From NCBI GenBank assembly GCA_025350345.1, contig JANXYA010000344.1, positions 1 through 9,887 of the forward strand: a stretch of DNA of 9,887 bases, written 5' to 3'. Of this stretch, positions 1-9,887 are shown piece by piece (within the stretch, counting starts at the first letter, position 1; every line of letters begins with the position of its first letter). The notes under the pieces are model-generated. The model had not been told where the DNA came from. It did no database searches and worked only from the letters and a program-made list of their open reading frames with translations. This DNA is from Gammaproteobacteria bacterium (GTDB lineage Bacteria; Pseudomonadota; Gammaproteobacteria; Steroidobacterales; Steroidobacteraceae). Position numbers and translations under genes: made by a program.

Positions 1-175
1 GCCTGCCGGTCTGGCAGAAGGGCACGCCGCAATCCATGCAGCGCGCGCCCTGCTGGCGCAGGTGCCGCTCTTCCATGTGGTGATGGAACTCGCCCCAGTC
101 GCGCACCCGTTCCGTCGGCGTGCGATCGACCGGCAGCTCACGCAGGTACTCGATGAATCCCGTCGGCTTGCCCAT
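1..175 (-). CDS. gltD: Glutamate synthase (NADPH) small subunit, N-terminal fragment
   Basis: This is the beta subunit of NADPH-dependent glutamate synthase. It takes electrons from NADPH through FAD and passes them over Fe-S clusters to the large subunit GltB in the cytoplasm. Only the first 58 codons are visible; the gene runs off the left edge. The ATG at 173-175 opens with MGKPTGFIEYLRELP, the usual GltD start. The cysteine cluster C46-x2-C49-x4-C54 (in RCMDCGVPFC) is the start of the ferredoxin-like N-terminal domain that carries 4Fe-4S ligands in this family. The start lies 16 bases after the gltB stop, and CAGG about 8 bases before the ATG is a weak ribosome binding site. The two genes are therefore very probably co-transcribed and possibly translationally coupled. 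The FAD- and NADPH-binding parts lie outside the window. Paralogous beta-like subunits share this N-terminus, but the adjacent gltB makes gltD the clear call. Confidence 0.95.
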   Translation of the reverse strand, partial: MGKPTGFIEYLRELPVDRTPTERVRDWGEFHHHMEERHLRQQGARCMDCGVPFCQTGR

Positions 176-191
176 GACTCGCGCCTGTGGC

Positions 192-4799
<4,608 letters not shown>

Positions 4800-4802
4800 G
4801 AT

Positions 4803-4808
4803 TCCCTT
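4803..4808 (-). promoter_or_regulatory. Ribosome binding site deciding the gltB start
   Basis: On the minus strand AAGGGA lies just before the ATG at 4799. Counted from the AAGG core, the gap to the ATG is 5 bases. The alternative in-frame GTG at 4820-4818 has only GC-rich sequence before it and directly overlaps a TGA. This favours the ATG and a propeptide of about 25 residues. Confidence 0.6.
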
Positions 4809-4861
4809 GGTTCCGGACACTCAAGCGCCCGGCCGCCGCGCACAAGCGACAGCCGCCCACC

Positions 4862-4880
4862 GCCCCCGCCAGCCGGGGGC
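4862..4880. other. Perfect GC hairpin in the gltB leader
   Basis: GCCCCCG at 4862-4868 pairs with CGGGGGC at 4874-4880 around a 5-base loop (CCAGC on the plus strand). It lies in the predicted gltB 5' untranslated region, about 60 bases before the start codon. No run of U follows in either direction, so it does not look like an intrinsic terminator or classical attenuator. It could stabilise the message or merely reflect high GC. Confidence 0.5.
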
Positions 4881-4948
4881 TACCCTTCGTAAGTCCGGAG
4901 ACTCGCGGTGAGACGCGCCCAGGATCACCGCTCCGTCATGTGCCTTCG

Positions 4949-4976
4949 ATATTACCGCCCGGCGCTGCGGGGTCAA
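4949..4976 (-). promoter_or_regulatory. Candidate sigma70 promoter for gltBD
   Basis: Read on the minus strand, TTGACC (4976-4971, 5 of 6 to the -35 consensus) is followed after 16 bases by TAATAT (4954-4949, 4 of 6 to the -10). Transcription would start near 4942, giving a leader of roughly 140 bases before the gltB ATG. It is the best match I found upstream of gltB. The assignment rests on motif match and position only. Confidence 0.5.
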
Positions 4977-5014
4977 TACATAAGGAAATGGCCGGCGCGT
5001 GCTCGCACCATGGC

Positions 5015-5044
5015 TTGCGCCGCGGGTACCGGCCCGCCTATATT
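5015..5044 (+). promoter_or_regulatory. Candidate promoter for the adaptor-pump operon
   Basis: TATATT at 5039-5044 matches the -10 consensus at 5 of 6 positions. TTGCGC at 5015-5020, 18 bases upstream, is a weak -35 (TTG only). Transcription would start near 5051, about 70 bases before the adaptor ATG. A short inverted repeat, GCGGG (5022-5026) and CCCGC (5033-5037) around six bases, lies between the boxes, where a repressor could compete with polymerase. The weak -35 would suit a promoter that is low in activity or activator-dependent. This is inferred from motifs alone. Confidence 0.4.
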
Positions 5045-5062
5045 TTGGATCTGAATTCCAGA

Positions 5063-5088
5063 AGTCCCGGACACCGCTGGTCCGGACT
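5063..5088. repeat. Imperfect inverted repeat in the adaptor leader
   Basis: AGTCCCGGAC (5063-5072) and GTCCGGACT (5080-5088) are complementary except for one unpaired C, with a 7-base loop. The repeat lies just after the predicted transcription start of the efflux operon and about 32 bases before the adaptor ATG. It could be an operator or an RNA hairpin. The palindrome TCCGGA inside the right arm also occurs at 4812-4817 and 4894-4899. Confidence 0.35.
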
Positions 5089-5105
5089 CCCCTACAAGAG
5101 CAGCC

Positions 5106-5112
5106 GAAGGGA
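5106..5112 (+). promoter_or_regulatory. Ribosome binding site of the adaptor gene
   Basis: GAAGGGA ends 8 bases before the ATG at 5121, a good spacing. It fixes the start that gives a proper lipoprotein signal peptide. Confidence 0.65.
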
Positions 5113-5120
5113 ATCGCTCC

Positions 5121-6308
5121 ATGCGCGCACCCAAGCAGACCCTTACCCCCGCAACGGCCCTGGCGCTGCTGGGCGCCGCCCTGTTTGCGGGCTGCAGCGG
5201 GTCGCACAACCCCGGCGGCGCCTACCCGCCCGCCGCCGTCAAGGTGGTCACGCTGCGCGCGCAGGCGGTCACCCTGACCCGCGAGCTGCCGGGCCACACC
5301 AGTGCTTTCCTGGTCGCCGAGGTCCGGCCCCAGGTGACGGGCATCGTCAACCGGCGGCTGTTCACCGAGGGTGGAGCGGTCAAGGCCGGCGAAGTGCTCT
5401 ATGAGCTGGACGACCGGACCTACAAGGCGCAGTACGAGGTCGCTGCGGCCGCCCTGAACAACGCCCAGGCGACGCTCGTGGCTGCGCAGTTCCGGGCGCG
5501 CCGTTCCGCGGAGCTGCGCAAGATCGATGCCGTGAGCGCACAGGATGACGAGACCGCGATCGCCGAATTGCGCCAGGCCGAGGCCGGCGTGGCCTCGGCA
5601 GAGGCCGCGCTCGCCGGTGCCCGGGTCAATCTCGGATTCACGCGGATCACCTCCCCGATCACCGGGCGCATTGGCAAGTCCTCGGTCACCCAGGGCGCCC
5701 TGGTGACGGCCAACCAGGCCGATGCCATGGCCACCGTCCAGCAGCTCGATCCCATCTACGTGGACGTCAGCCAGTCGAGCAGCGAATGGCTGGAGCTCAA
5801 GCAGGACATCGACGCCGGCAGGCTCAAGGCCGGCGGCGCGGGCACCCCGGCGAAGATCCTGCTTGAGAATGGCAGTGCCTACGCAGCGGAAGGCAAGCTC
5901 CAGTTCGAGGACGTCACCATCGACCCGCTCACCGGGAGCCTGCTGCTGCGCATCCTGGTGCCGAACCCGACGCGCACGCTGCTGCCGGGCATGTACGTCA
6001 AGGCGATCATCAGCCAGGGCGTGCGTGCGGACGGGCTGCTGGCCCCGCAGGTCGGCCTGACGCGAGATGCGACCGGCCAGGCCACCGGGCTGGTCGTCGG
6101 CGCCGGCAACAAGGTCGAGCCGCGCGTGGTGCGCGTTTCACGCGCCATCGGCGATCAATGGCTCATCGAGGACGGATTGCACCCCGGCGACCGCCTGATC
6201 GTCGAGGGCCTGCAGAAGGTGCAGCCGGGAATGCCGGTGGAACCGAGCGAAGCCGGCAGCGCGCCGCCGAGCGCTGCCCCGCCGGCGGCGCACCCCGCAG
6301 CTCCTTAA
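5121..6308 (+). CDS. RND efflux periplasmic adaptor lipoprotein (AcrA/MexA family)
   Basis: This is the membrane-fusion subunit that links an RND pump to an outer-membrane channel in the periplasm. The product is 395 aa. Residues 1-24 form a signal peptide ending in a lipobox-like LFAG before Cys25, so it is probably lipid-anchored; Phe at -3 is less usual. Residues about 68-98 and 171-200 are the two halves of the lipoyl domain, followed by TVQQLDPIYVDVSQSS, nearly the same as in AcrA. Between them, residues 101-170 form an alpha-hairpin of the same length as in AcrA. Its tip carries R128, L132 and S139, the R-x3-L-x6-S signature known for TolC docking. The beta-barrel and membrane-proximal domains follow, then a Pro/Ala-rich tail from about 373. 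The start is supported by GAAGGGA 8 bases upstream. The pump gene follows after 12 bases, so the two form an operon. The exact acrA, mexA or other name cannot be decided from sequence alone. Confidence 0.97.
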   Translation: MRAPKQTLTPATALALLGAALFAGCSGSHNPGGAYPPAAVKVVTLRAQAVTLTRELPGHTSAFLVAEVRPQVTGIVNRRLFTEGGAVKAGEVLYELDDRTYKAQYEVAAAALNNAQATLVAAQFRARRSAELRKIDAVSAQDDETAIAELRQAEAGVASAEAALAGARVNLGFTRITSPITGRIGKSSVTQGALVTANQADAMATVQQLDPIYVDVSQSSSEWLELKQDIDAGRLKAGGAGTPAKILLENGSAYAAEGKLQFEDVTIDPLTGSLLLRILVPNPTRTLLPGMYVKAIISQGVRADGLLAPQVGLTRDATGQATGLVVGAGNKVEPRVVRVSRAIGDQWLIEDGLHPGDRLIVEGLQKVQPGMPVEPSEAGSAPPSAAPPAAHPAAP

Positions 6309-6320
6309 GGCTCCCGGACC

Positions 6321-9300
6321 ATGTCGCTGTCGCGCTTCTTCATCGACCGGCCGATCGTCGCCTGGGTGATGGCGCTGATCATCAGCATCGCCGGCGTGCT
6401 GTCCATCTCGCGCCTGCCGATCTCGCAGTACCCGGTCATCGCGCCGCCCGCGGTGACCATCAGCGCCGTGTATCCCGGCGCGGCCGCGCGCACCGCGGAA
6501 GAGTCGGTCACGCAGATCATCGAGCAGGCGATGACCGGGCTCGATGGCCTGCTCTACATGTCCTCGACCAGCGACTCATACGGCGGCGTGAACGTCACGC
6601 TGACCTTCGCCAGCGGGACCGACCCGGACATCGCGCAGGTGCAGGCGCAGAACAAGCTGCAGCTGATCACCCCGCTCCTGCCCTCGATCGTCCAGCAGTA
6701 CGGCCTGAACGTCACCAAGCAGAACGCGAACTTCCTGATGGGCATCGGCTTCATTTCCGAAGACAACAGCATGCAGCCGGTGGACGTGGCCGACTACCTG
6801 GCGACCAACGTCATCGAGCGCCTCAACCGCCTGCCCGGCGTGGGCAGCGTGCAGCTGTTTGGCTCCAAGTACGCCATGCGCATCTGGCTCGACCCGGACA
6901 AGCTCAAGACCTATTCCCTCCAGCCCAGCGACATCATCGCGGCCGTGAGGGCGGAGAACGCGCAGGTCTCGGTCGGCCAGCTGGGCGATTTGCCCTCGGT
7001 CCCCGGGCAACAGCTCAACGCCACCATCATCTCGCAGGGCCGATTGCAGACCCCGGAGCAGTTCCGCGCCATCGCCCTGCGCACCAACGCCAGCGGCTCG
7101 ACCCTGCGCTTAGGCGATGTCGCCCGCGTCGAGCGCGGCTCCTCCGATTACACCTTCACGGCCCGCTACAACGGCGGACCCGCCAGCGGCCTGGGCGTGA
7201 CGCTGGGCACGAACGCCAATGCGCTGAGCACCGTGCGTGTCGTCACGGACACCATCCGGCAGATGGAACCGGATTTTCCCCACGGGCTGAAGGCCTTCTA
7301 CCCCTACGATACGACCCCGTTCGTGCGCGAATCGATCAAGGAAGTCATCAAGACGCTGTCCGAGGCCGTCGGGCTCGTGGTGCTGGTGATGTTCCTGTTC
7401 CTGCAGAACCTGCGCGCCACGCTGATACCGACCATTGCCGTGCCGGTGGTGCTGCTCGGCACCTTCGGCGTGCTGGCGGTGTTCGGCTACTCGATCAACA
7501 TGCTGACCATGTTCGCGGTCGTGCTGGCGATCGGCTTGCTGGTGGACGATGCCATCGTCGTGGTCGAGAACGTCGAGCGCCTGATGCGCGAGCAGGGCCT
7601 CTCGCCCGTCGAGGCGACGCGTCGCTCGATGGACCAGATCACCGGCGCGCTGATCGGCATCGCCACCGTGCTGGCCGCGGTGTTCCTGCCGATGGCCTTC
7701 CTCGAGGGTTCGACGGGCGTGATCTACCGGCAGTTCTCGATCACCATCGTCTCGGCCATGGTGCTCTCGGTGATCGTGGCCCTGTCCCTGACGCCGGCGC
7801 TGTGCGCGACGCTGCTGAAGCCCGCCCCGCCGGGCGCCCACGGCCCGACATCGGGGTTCCTGGGCAAATTCAACAGCGGGTTCAATGCCACCAATCTGCG
7901 CGTGCAGAGCGTGGTCGGGCGCATCGTGCGGCGGACCGGGCGCATGATGCTGGTGTACGGCGCGATCGTGGCGATCATGGTCGTGCTGTTCCTGCGCCTG
8001 CCGACCGCCTTCCTGCCCGACGAGGACCAGGGCTACCTGTTCGCCACGGTGCAGGCGCCCGTCGGCGCCACGGTGGCACGCACGGTCAAGGCGCTCGCGC
8101 AGGTCGAGGATTATTTCCTGCACAAGGAACAGGCGGCGGTCAAATCCATATTCATGGTCACCGGCTATGGTTTCGGCGGCGGCGGCCAGAATTCCGGCTT
8201 CGGCTTCGTGCTGCTCAGGGACTGGAAGGATCGCCCCGGGGCCGCCCTCACCGCCCAGGCCGTCAGCCGGCGCGCCTACGGGGGCCTGAGCGGCATCAAT
8301 GACGCCATGGCCTTCGCCTTCGCGCCGCCGCCGGTCAATTCGCTCGGCAACTCCGCGGGCTTTAATTTCTACCTCAAAGACAATGGCGGCCAGGGGCATT
8401 CCGCCCTGCTCCAGGCGCGCAACCAGTTCCTGATGCTCGCCTCGCAGAGCAAGCTGCTCGCCAACGTGCGACCCAACGGGCAGGACGACGCGCCGCAGTT
8501 CCGGCTCGACATCGACCCCGAGCGGGTGGGCGCCCTGGGCGTGAACATGGCCGATGTCAACGACACGCTCGGCATCGCCTGGGGCGGCCGCTACATCGAC
8601 GATTTCGTCGACGGCGGCCGCGTCAAGCGCGTGTACCTGCAAAGCGACGCGCCGTTCCGCATGCTGCCCTCGGATTTCAACCGCTGGTACGTGCGCAACG
8701 CCGCCGGCGGCATGGTGCCGGTCTCGGCCTTCACGCGCACGAGCTGGGAGTACGGTTCGCCGCGGCTGGAACGCTACAACGGCGTTTCGGCCGTGAATGT
8801 CAACGGCGAGGCGGCCCCCGGCGTCAGTTCGGGCGCCGCGATGCAGGAAGTGGAGCATCTGGTCGGGCAGCTCCCCAAGGGCTTCGGCGTGGAGTGGACC
8901 GGCCAGTCCTACGAGGAACGCGCCGCCGGCGCGCAGACCCCCGCGCTGTACACGCTCTCGCTGGTGGTCGTGTTCCTGTGCCTGGCAGCGCTCTATGAGA
9001 GCTGGTCGATTCCGGTGGCGATCCTGCTCGCCGTGCCCCTGGGGATCATCGGCGCGGTGCTGGCCACGAGCTTCGCGGGCCTGGCGCGCGACATCTATTT
9101 CCAGGTGGCCGTGCTCACGACCGTGGGACTGGCCAGCAAGAATGCCATCCTGATCGTCGAGTTCGCCAAGGAATATCTCGACCAGGGCATGGGCGCGGTG
9201 GAGGCAGCGCTGCACGCCGTCCACGACCGGTTGCGCCCGATCCTGATGACCTCGCTCGCCTTCGGCCTGGGCGTGCTGCCGCTCGCGCTCGCGACCGGCG

Positions 9301-9443
9301 CCGGCGCCGGCGCGCAGCGCGCCATCGGCACGGGAGTCGTCGGCGGCATGGTGGCGGGCACCTTCCTCGGCATCTTCCTGATCCCGCTGTTCTTCGTGGT
9401 CATCGAGCGACTGCTCGAGCGGATGCGCCCGGCAAAGACCTAA
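6321..9443 (+). CDS. RND multidrug efflux pump, inner-membrane permease (AcrB/MexB, HAE-1 family)
   Basis: This is the proton-driven trimeric pump that takes hydrophobic and amphiphilic compounds from the periplasm and inner-membrane leaflet and expels them through adaptor and channel. The product is 1040 aa (AcrB is 1049) and looks intact. It starts MSLSRFFIDRPIVAWV, the typical first transmembrane helix. The proton relay is complete: D409 and D410 in GLLVDDAIVVVENVER, K940 in GLASKNAILIVEF, and R970 in DRLRPILMTSLAF, equivalent to AcrB D407, D408, K940 and R971. Two large periplasmic loops lie between TM1-2 and TM7-8. Aromatic pocket positions are kept (NFLMGIG, QLFGSKYAMRIW, F611, F618, F629). 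The switch loop, residues 615-625, reads GYGFGGGGQNS, with Tyr where AcrB has F615 and extra glycines. AAGG, overlapping the adaptor stop, lies 10 bases before the ATG. No outer-membrane channel gene follows. Antibiotic or solvent efflux is likely; the substrate range cannot be read from the sequence. Confidence 0.98.
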   Translation: MSLSRFFIDRPIVAWVMALIISIAGVLSISRLPISQYPVIAPPAVTISAVYPGAAARTAEESVTQIIEQAMTGLDGLLYMSSTSDSYGGVNVTLTFASGTDPDIAQVQAQNKLQLITPLLPSIVQQYGLNVTKQNANFLMGIGFISEDNSMQPVDVADYLATNVIERLNRLPGVGSVQLFGSKYAMRIWLDPDKLKTYSLQPSDIIAAVRAENAQVSVGQLGDLPSVPGQQLNATIISQGRLQTPEQFRAIALRTNASGSTLRLGDVARVERGSSDYTFTARYNGGPASGLGVTLGTNANALSTVRVVTDTIRQMEPDFPHGLKAFYPYDTTPFVRESIKEVIKTLSEAVGLVVLVMFLFLQNLRATLIPTIAVPVVLLGTFGVLAVFGYSINMLTMFAVVLAIGLLVDDAIVVVENVERLMREQGLSPVEATRRSMDQITGALIGIATVLAAVFLPMAFLEGSTGVIYRQFSITIVSAMVLSVIVALSLTPALCATLLKPAPPGAHGPTSGFLGKFNSGFNATNLRVQSVVGRIVRRTGRMMLVYGAIVAIMVVLFLRLPTAFLPDEDQGYLFATVQAPVGATVARTVKALAQVEDYFLHKEQAAVKSIFMVTGYGFGGGGQNSGFGFVLLRDWKDRPGAALTAQAVSRRAYGGLSGINDAMAFAFAPPPVNSLGNSAGFNFYLKDNGGQGHSALLQARNQFLMLASQSKLLANVRPNGQDDAPQFRLDIDPERVGALGVNMADVNDTLGIAWGGRYIDDFVDGGRVKRVYLQSDAPFRMLPSDFNRWYVRNAAGGMVPVSAFTRTSWEYGSPRLERYNGVSAVNVNGEAAPGVSSGAAMQEVEHLVGQLPKGFGVEWTGQSYEERAAGAQTPALYTLSLVVVFLCLAALYESWSIPVAILLAVPLGIIGAVLATSFAGLARDIYFQVAVLTTVGLASKNAILIVEFAKEYLDQGMGAVEAALHAVHDRLRPILMTSLAFGLGVLPLALATGAGAGAQRAIGTGVVGGMVAGTFLGIFLIPLFFVVIERLLERMRPAKT

Positions 9444-9561
9444 GCAACGCCTCAGCGCGCGTCAGCGGCAGGGGTGAACTCGGGTGCGGCGAGCGCCAGC
9501 GTGGTGACGGGCCCGAATTTCGCCGCCGTGTCCCGCATGTGCGCCGCCAAATCCGTGGCAA
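9444..9561. other. Short gap between convergent genes, no clear terminator
   Basis: These 118 bases separate the stop codons of the pump gene (plus) and the SPOR gene (minus). I found no stem-loop followed by a T run in either direction; CGGGCCCG at 9506-9513 is only a short palindrome. On the minus strand one frame is open through the gap down to a TGA at 9454-9452, entering from within the SPOR gene in its -1 frame. Its codons in the gap are rich in G/C at third positions (30 of 36), which is coding-like, but it has no convincing start. Confidence 0.5.
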
Positions 9562-9887
9562 TCAGCCGACCGGTATGCAGGGCTGCGAGCCTTTCTTCAA
9601 TGAGGCACACAGCTCGCGCGCGTGCTCGGCGCTGTCCAGCGCGAGCTGCAGGCGCACCACCGGCTTCGATTTCGGCTTCTGGGCCACGGCGTAATGCGGC
9701 TGGAGCGATTTGAGTTGCGCGGCGAAGCGGCCGCTGATCCGGCGCCAGGCCGCCTCGGCATGTCGCCTGGAGCTGAAGGCGCCCAGTTGCACCAGATGCC
9801 CTGCAGCGGGCTTGGCCTGGTTCCTGACCACTGGCTTGGCCGCAGGCTTGGAGGGCGCGGCGGCCGGCGGCGCGCTCGCTGGCGGCG
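9562..9887 (-). CDS. SPOR-domain protein, C-terminal fragment
   Basis: SPOR domains bind denuded peptidoglycan glycan strands at the division septum and occur in proteins such as DamX, FtsN, DedD and RlpA. Visible here are the last 107 residues; the frame is open to the right edge, so the start is outside. The first 29 or so residues are a Pro/Ala/Lys linker typical of the stretch between a membrane anchor and the SPOR domain. The domain runs from HLVQLGAFSSRRHAEAAW to the end, about 78 residues, with the characteristic VQLGAF first strand. It closes with ELCASLKKGSQPC, whose two cysteines could form a disulfide if periplasmic. A GTG at 9831 could be mistaken for a start, but the linker continues upstream of it. 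The gene is convergent with the pump and has the same direction as gltBD. A damX-like cell-division protein is the likeliest identity because of that position; the domain alone does not prove it. Confidence 0.85.
   Translation of the reverse strand, partial: PPASAPPAAAPSKPAAKPVVRNQAKPAAGHLVQLGAFSSRRHAEAAWRRISGRFAAQLKSLQPHYAVAQKPKSKPVVRLQLALDSAEHARELCASLKKGSQPCIPVG

Larger units (their letters stand above)
4800..5120. other. Divergent intergenic region between gltB and the efflux operon
   Basis: These 321 bases separate two divergently transcribed operons. They hold a candidate promoter for each direction, with the two -35 boxes only 38 bases apart (4977-5014), a GC-rich perfect hairpin in the gltB leader, and an imperfect inverted repeat in the adaptor leader. 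The part from about 4935 to 5065 is clearly more AT-rich than the genes on either side, as expected for a promoter region. Short open frames crossing it show no ribosome site and no protein-like composition, and I do not call them genes. I see no sigma54 -24/-12 element and no tRNA or other known structured RNA. Confidence 0.8.

Noticed and set aside
4818..4820. GTG as the gltB start
   Set aside because: It would add only seven residues, has no convincing ribosome site, and the ATG at 4799 has AAGGGA just upstream and gives a normal propeptide length.
4862..4880. Intrinsic terminator between the divergent operons
   Set aside because: The stem is perfect but no T run follows on either strand, and neither operon ends here.
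4821..5297. A 158-codon minus-strand frame over the intergenic region and adaptor start
   Set aside because: It overlaps two candidate promoters and the well-supported adaptor start, and its translation looks like random GC-rich sequence.
6158..8302. A 714-codon plus-strand frame overlapping the adaptor end and the pump gene
   Set aside because: It lies in another frame of the pump gene, has Arg/Ala/His-rich shadow composition and no ribosome site, while the pump frame is strongly conserved.
7110..9224. A 704-codon minus-strand frame opposite the pump gene
   Set aside because: It is the antisense of a conserved transporter, with His/Gln/Asp-rich low-information translation and no domain or start signal.
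9474..9713. A 79-codon plus-strand frame after the pump gene
   Set aside because: It runs antisense to the SPOR coding region, has no ribosome site, and has Ala/Ser/Arg-rich shadow composition; it is not a channel or regulator gene.
9829..9831. GTG as the start of an 89-residue SPOR protein
   Set aside because: The frame continues upstream to the window edge as a Pro/Ala-rich linker typical of SPOR proteins, so this codon is internal.

Overview
The window is about 66% GC by eye, densely coding, and made of ordinary chromosomal genes. It looks like a high-GC proteobacterium. A gammaproteobacterium (Pseudomonas/Xanthomonas/Nevskia-like) is my best inference, from the AcrAB-type pump, the bacterial alpha-subunit glutamate synthase and a SPOR-domain neighbour. 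The genus cannot be fixed from the sequence alone.

Layout, left to right. (1) 1-175, minus: N-terminal 58 codons of gltD, the NADPH-GOGAT small subunit, cut by the window edge. (2) 192-4799, minus: complete gltB, the GOGAT large subunit, 16 bases upstream of gltD in one operon. (3) 4800-5120: a 321-base divergent intergenic region with one candidate sigma70 promoter facing each way and a strong GC hairpin in the gltB leader. (4) 5121-6308, plus: a lipoprotein periplasmic adaptor of the AcrA/MexA family. (5) 6321-9443, plus: a complete RND inner-membrane pump of the AcrB/MexB (HAE-1) family, 12 bases downstream of the adaptor. (6) 9562-9887, minus: C-terminal part of a Pro/Ala-linker plus SPOR-domain protein, convergent with the pump and open to the right edge.

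Functionally, GltB and GltD turn glutamine plus 2-oxoglutarate into two glutamates, the second half of the GS-GOGAT ammonium assimilation route. The adaptor and pump form two of the three parts of a drug-efflux complex. The outer-membrane channel and a dedicated repressor are absent from the window. The adaptor keeps the R/L/S hairpin-tip signature for docking to a TolC-type channel, so a channel encoded elsewhere is expected.

The most interesting point is context. In pseudomonads a damX-like SPOR gene sits directly upstream of gltBD in the same direction. Here the same order and orientation appear, but an oppositely oriented efflux operon lies between them. I see no CRISPR array, transposon, RNA gene, phage or defence system, and no evidence of an undescribed system. 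The long overlapping open frames opposite gltB and the pump are GC-driven shadows.
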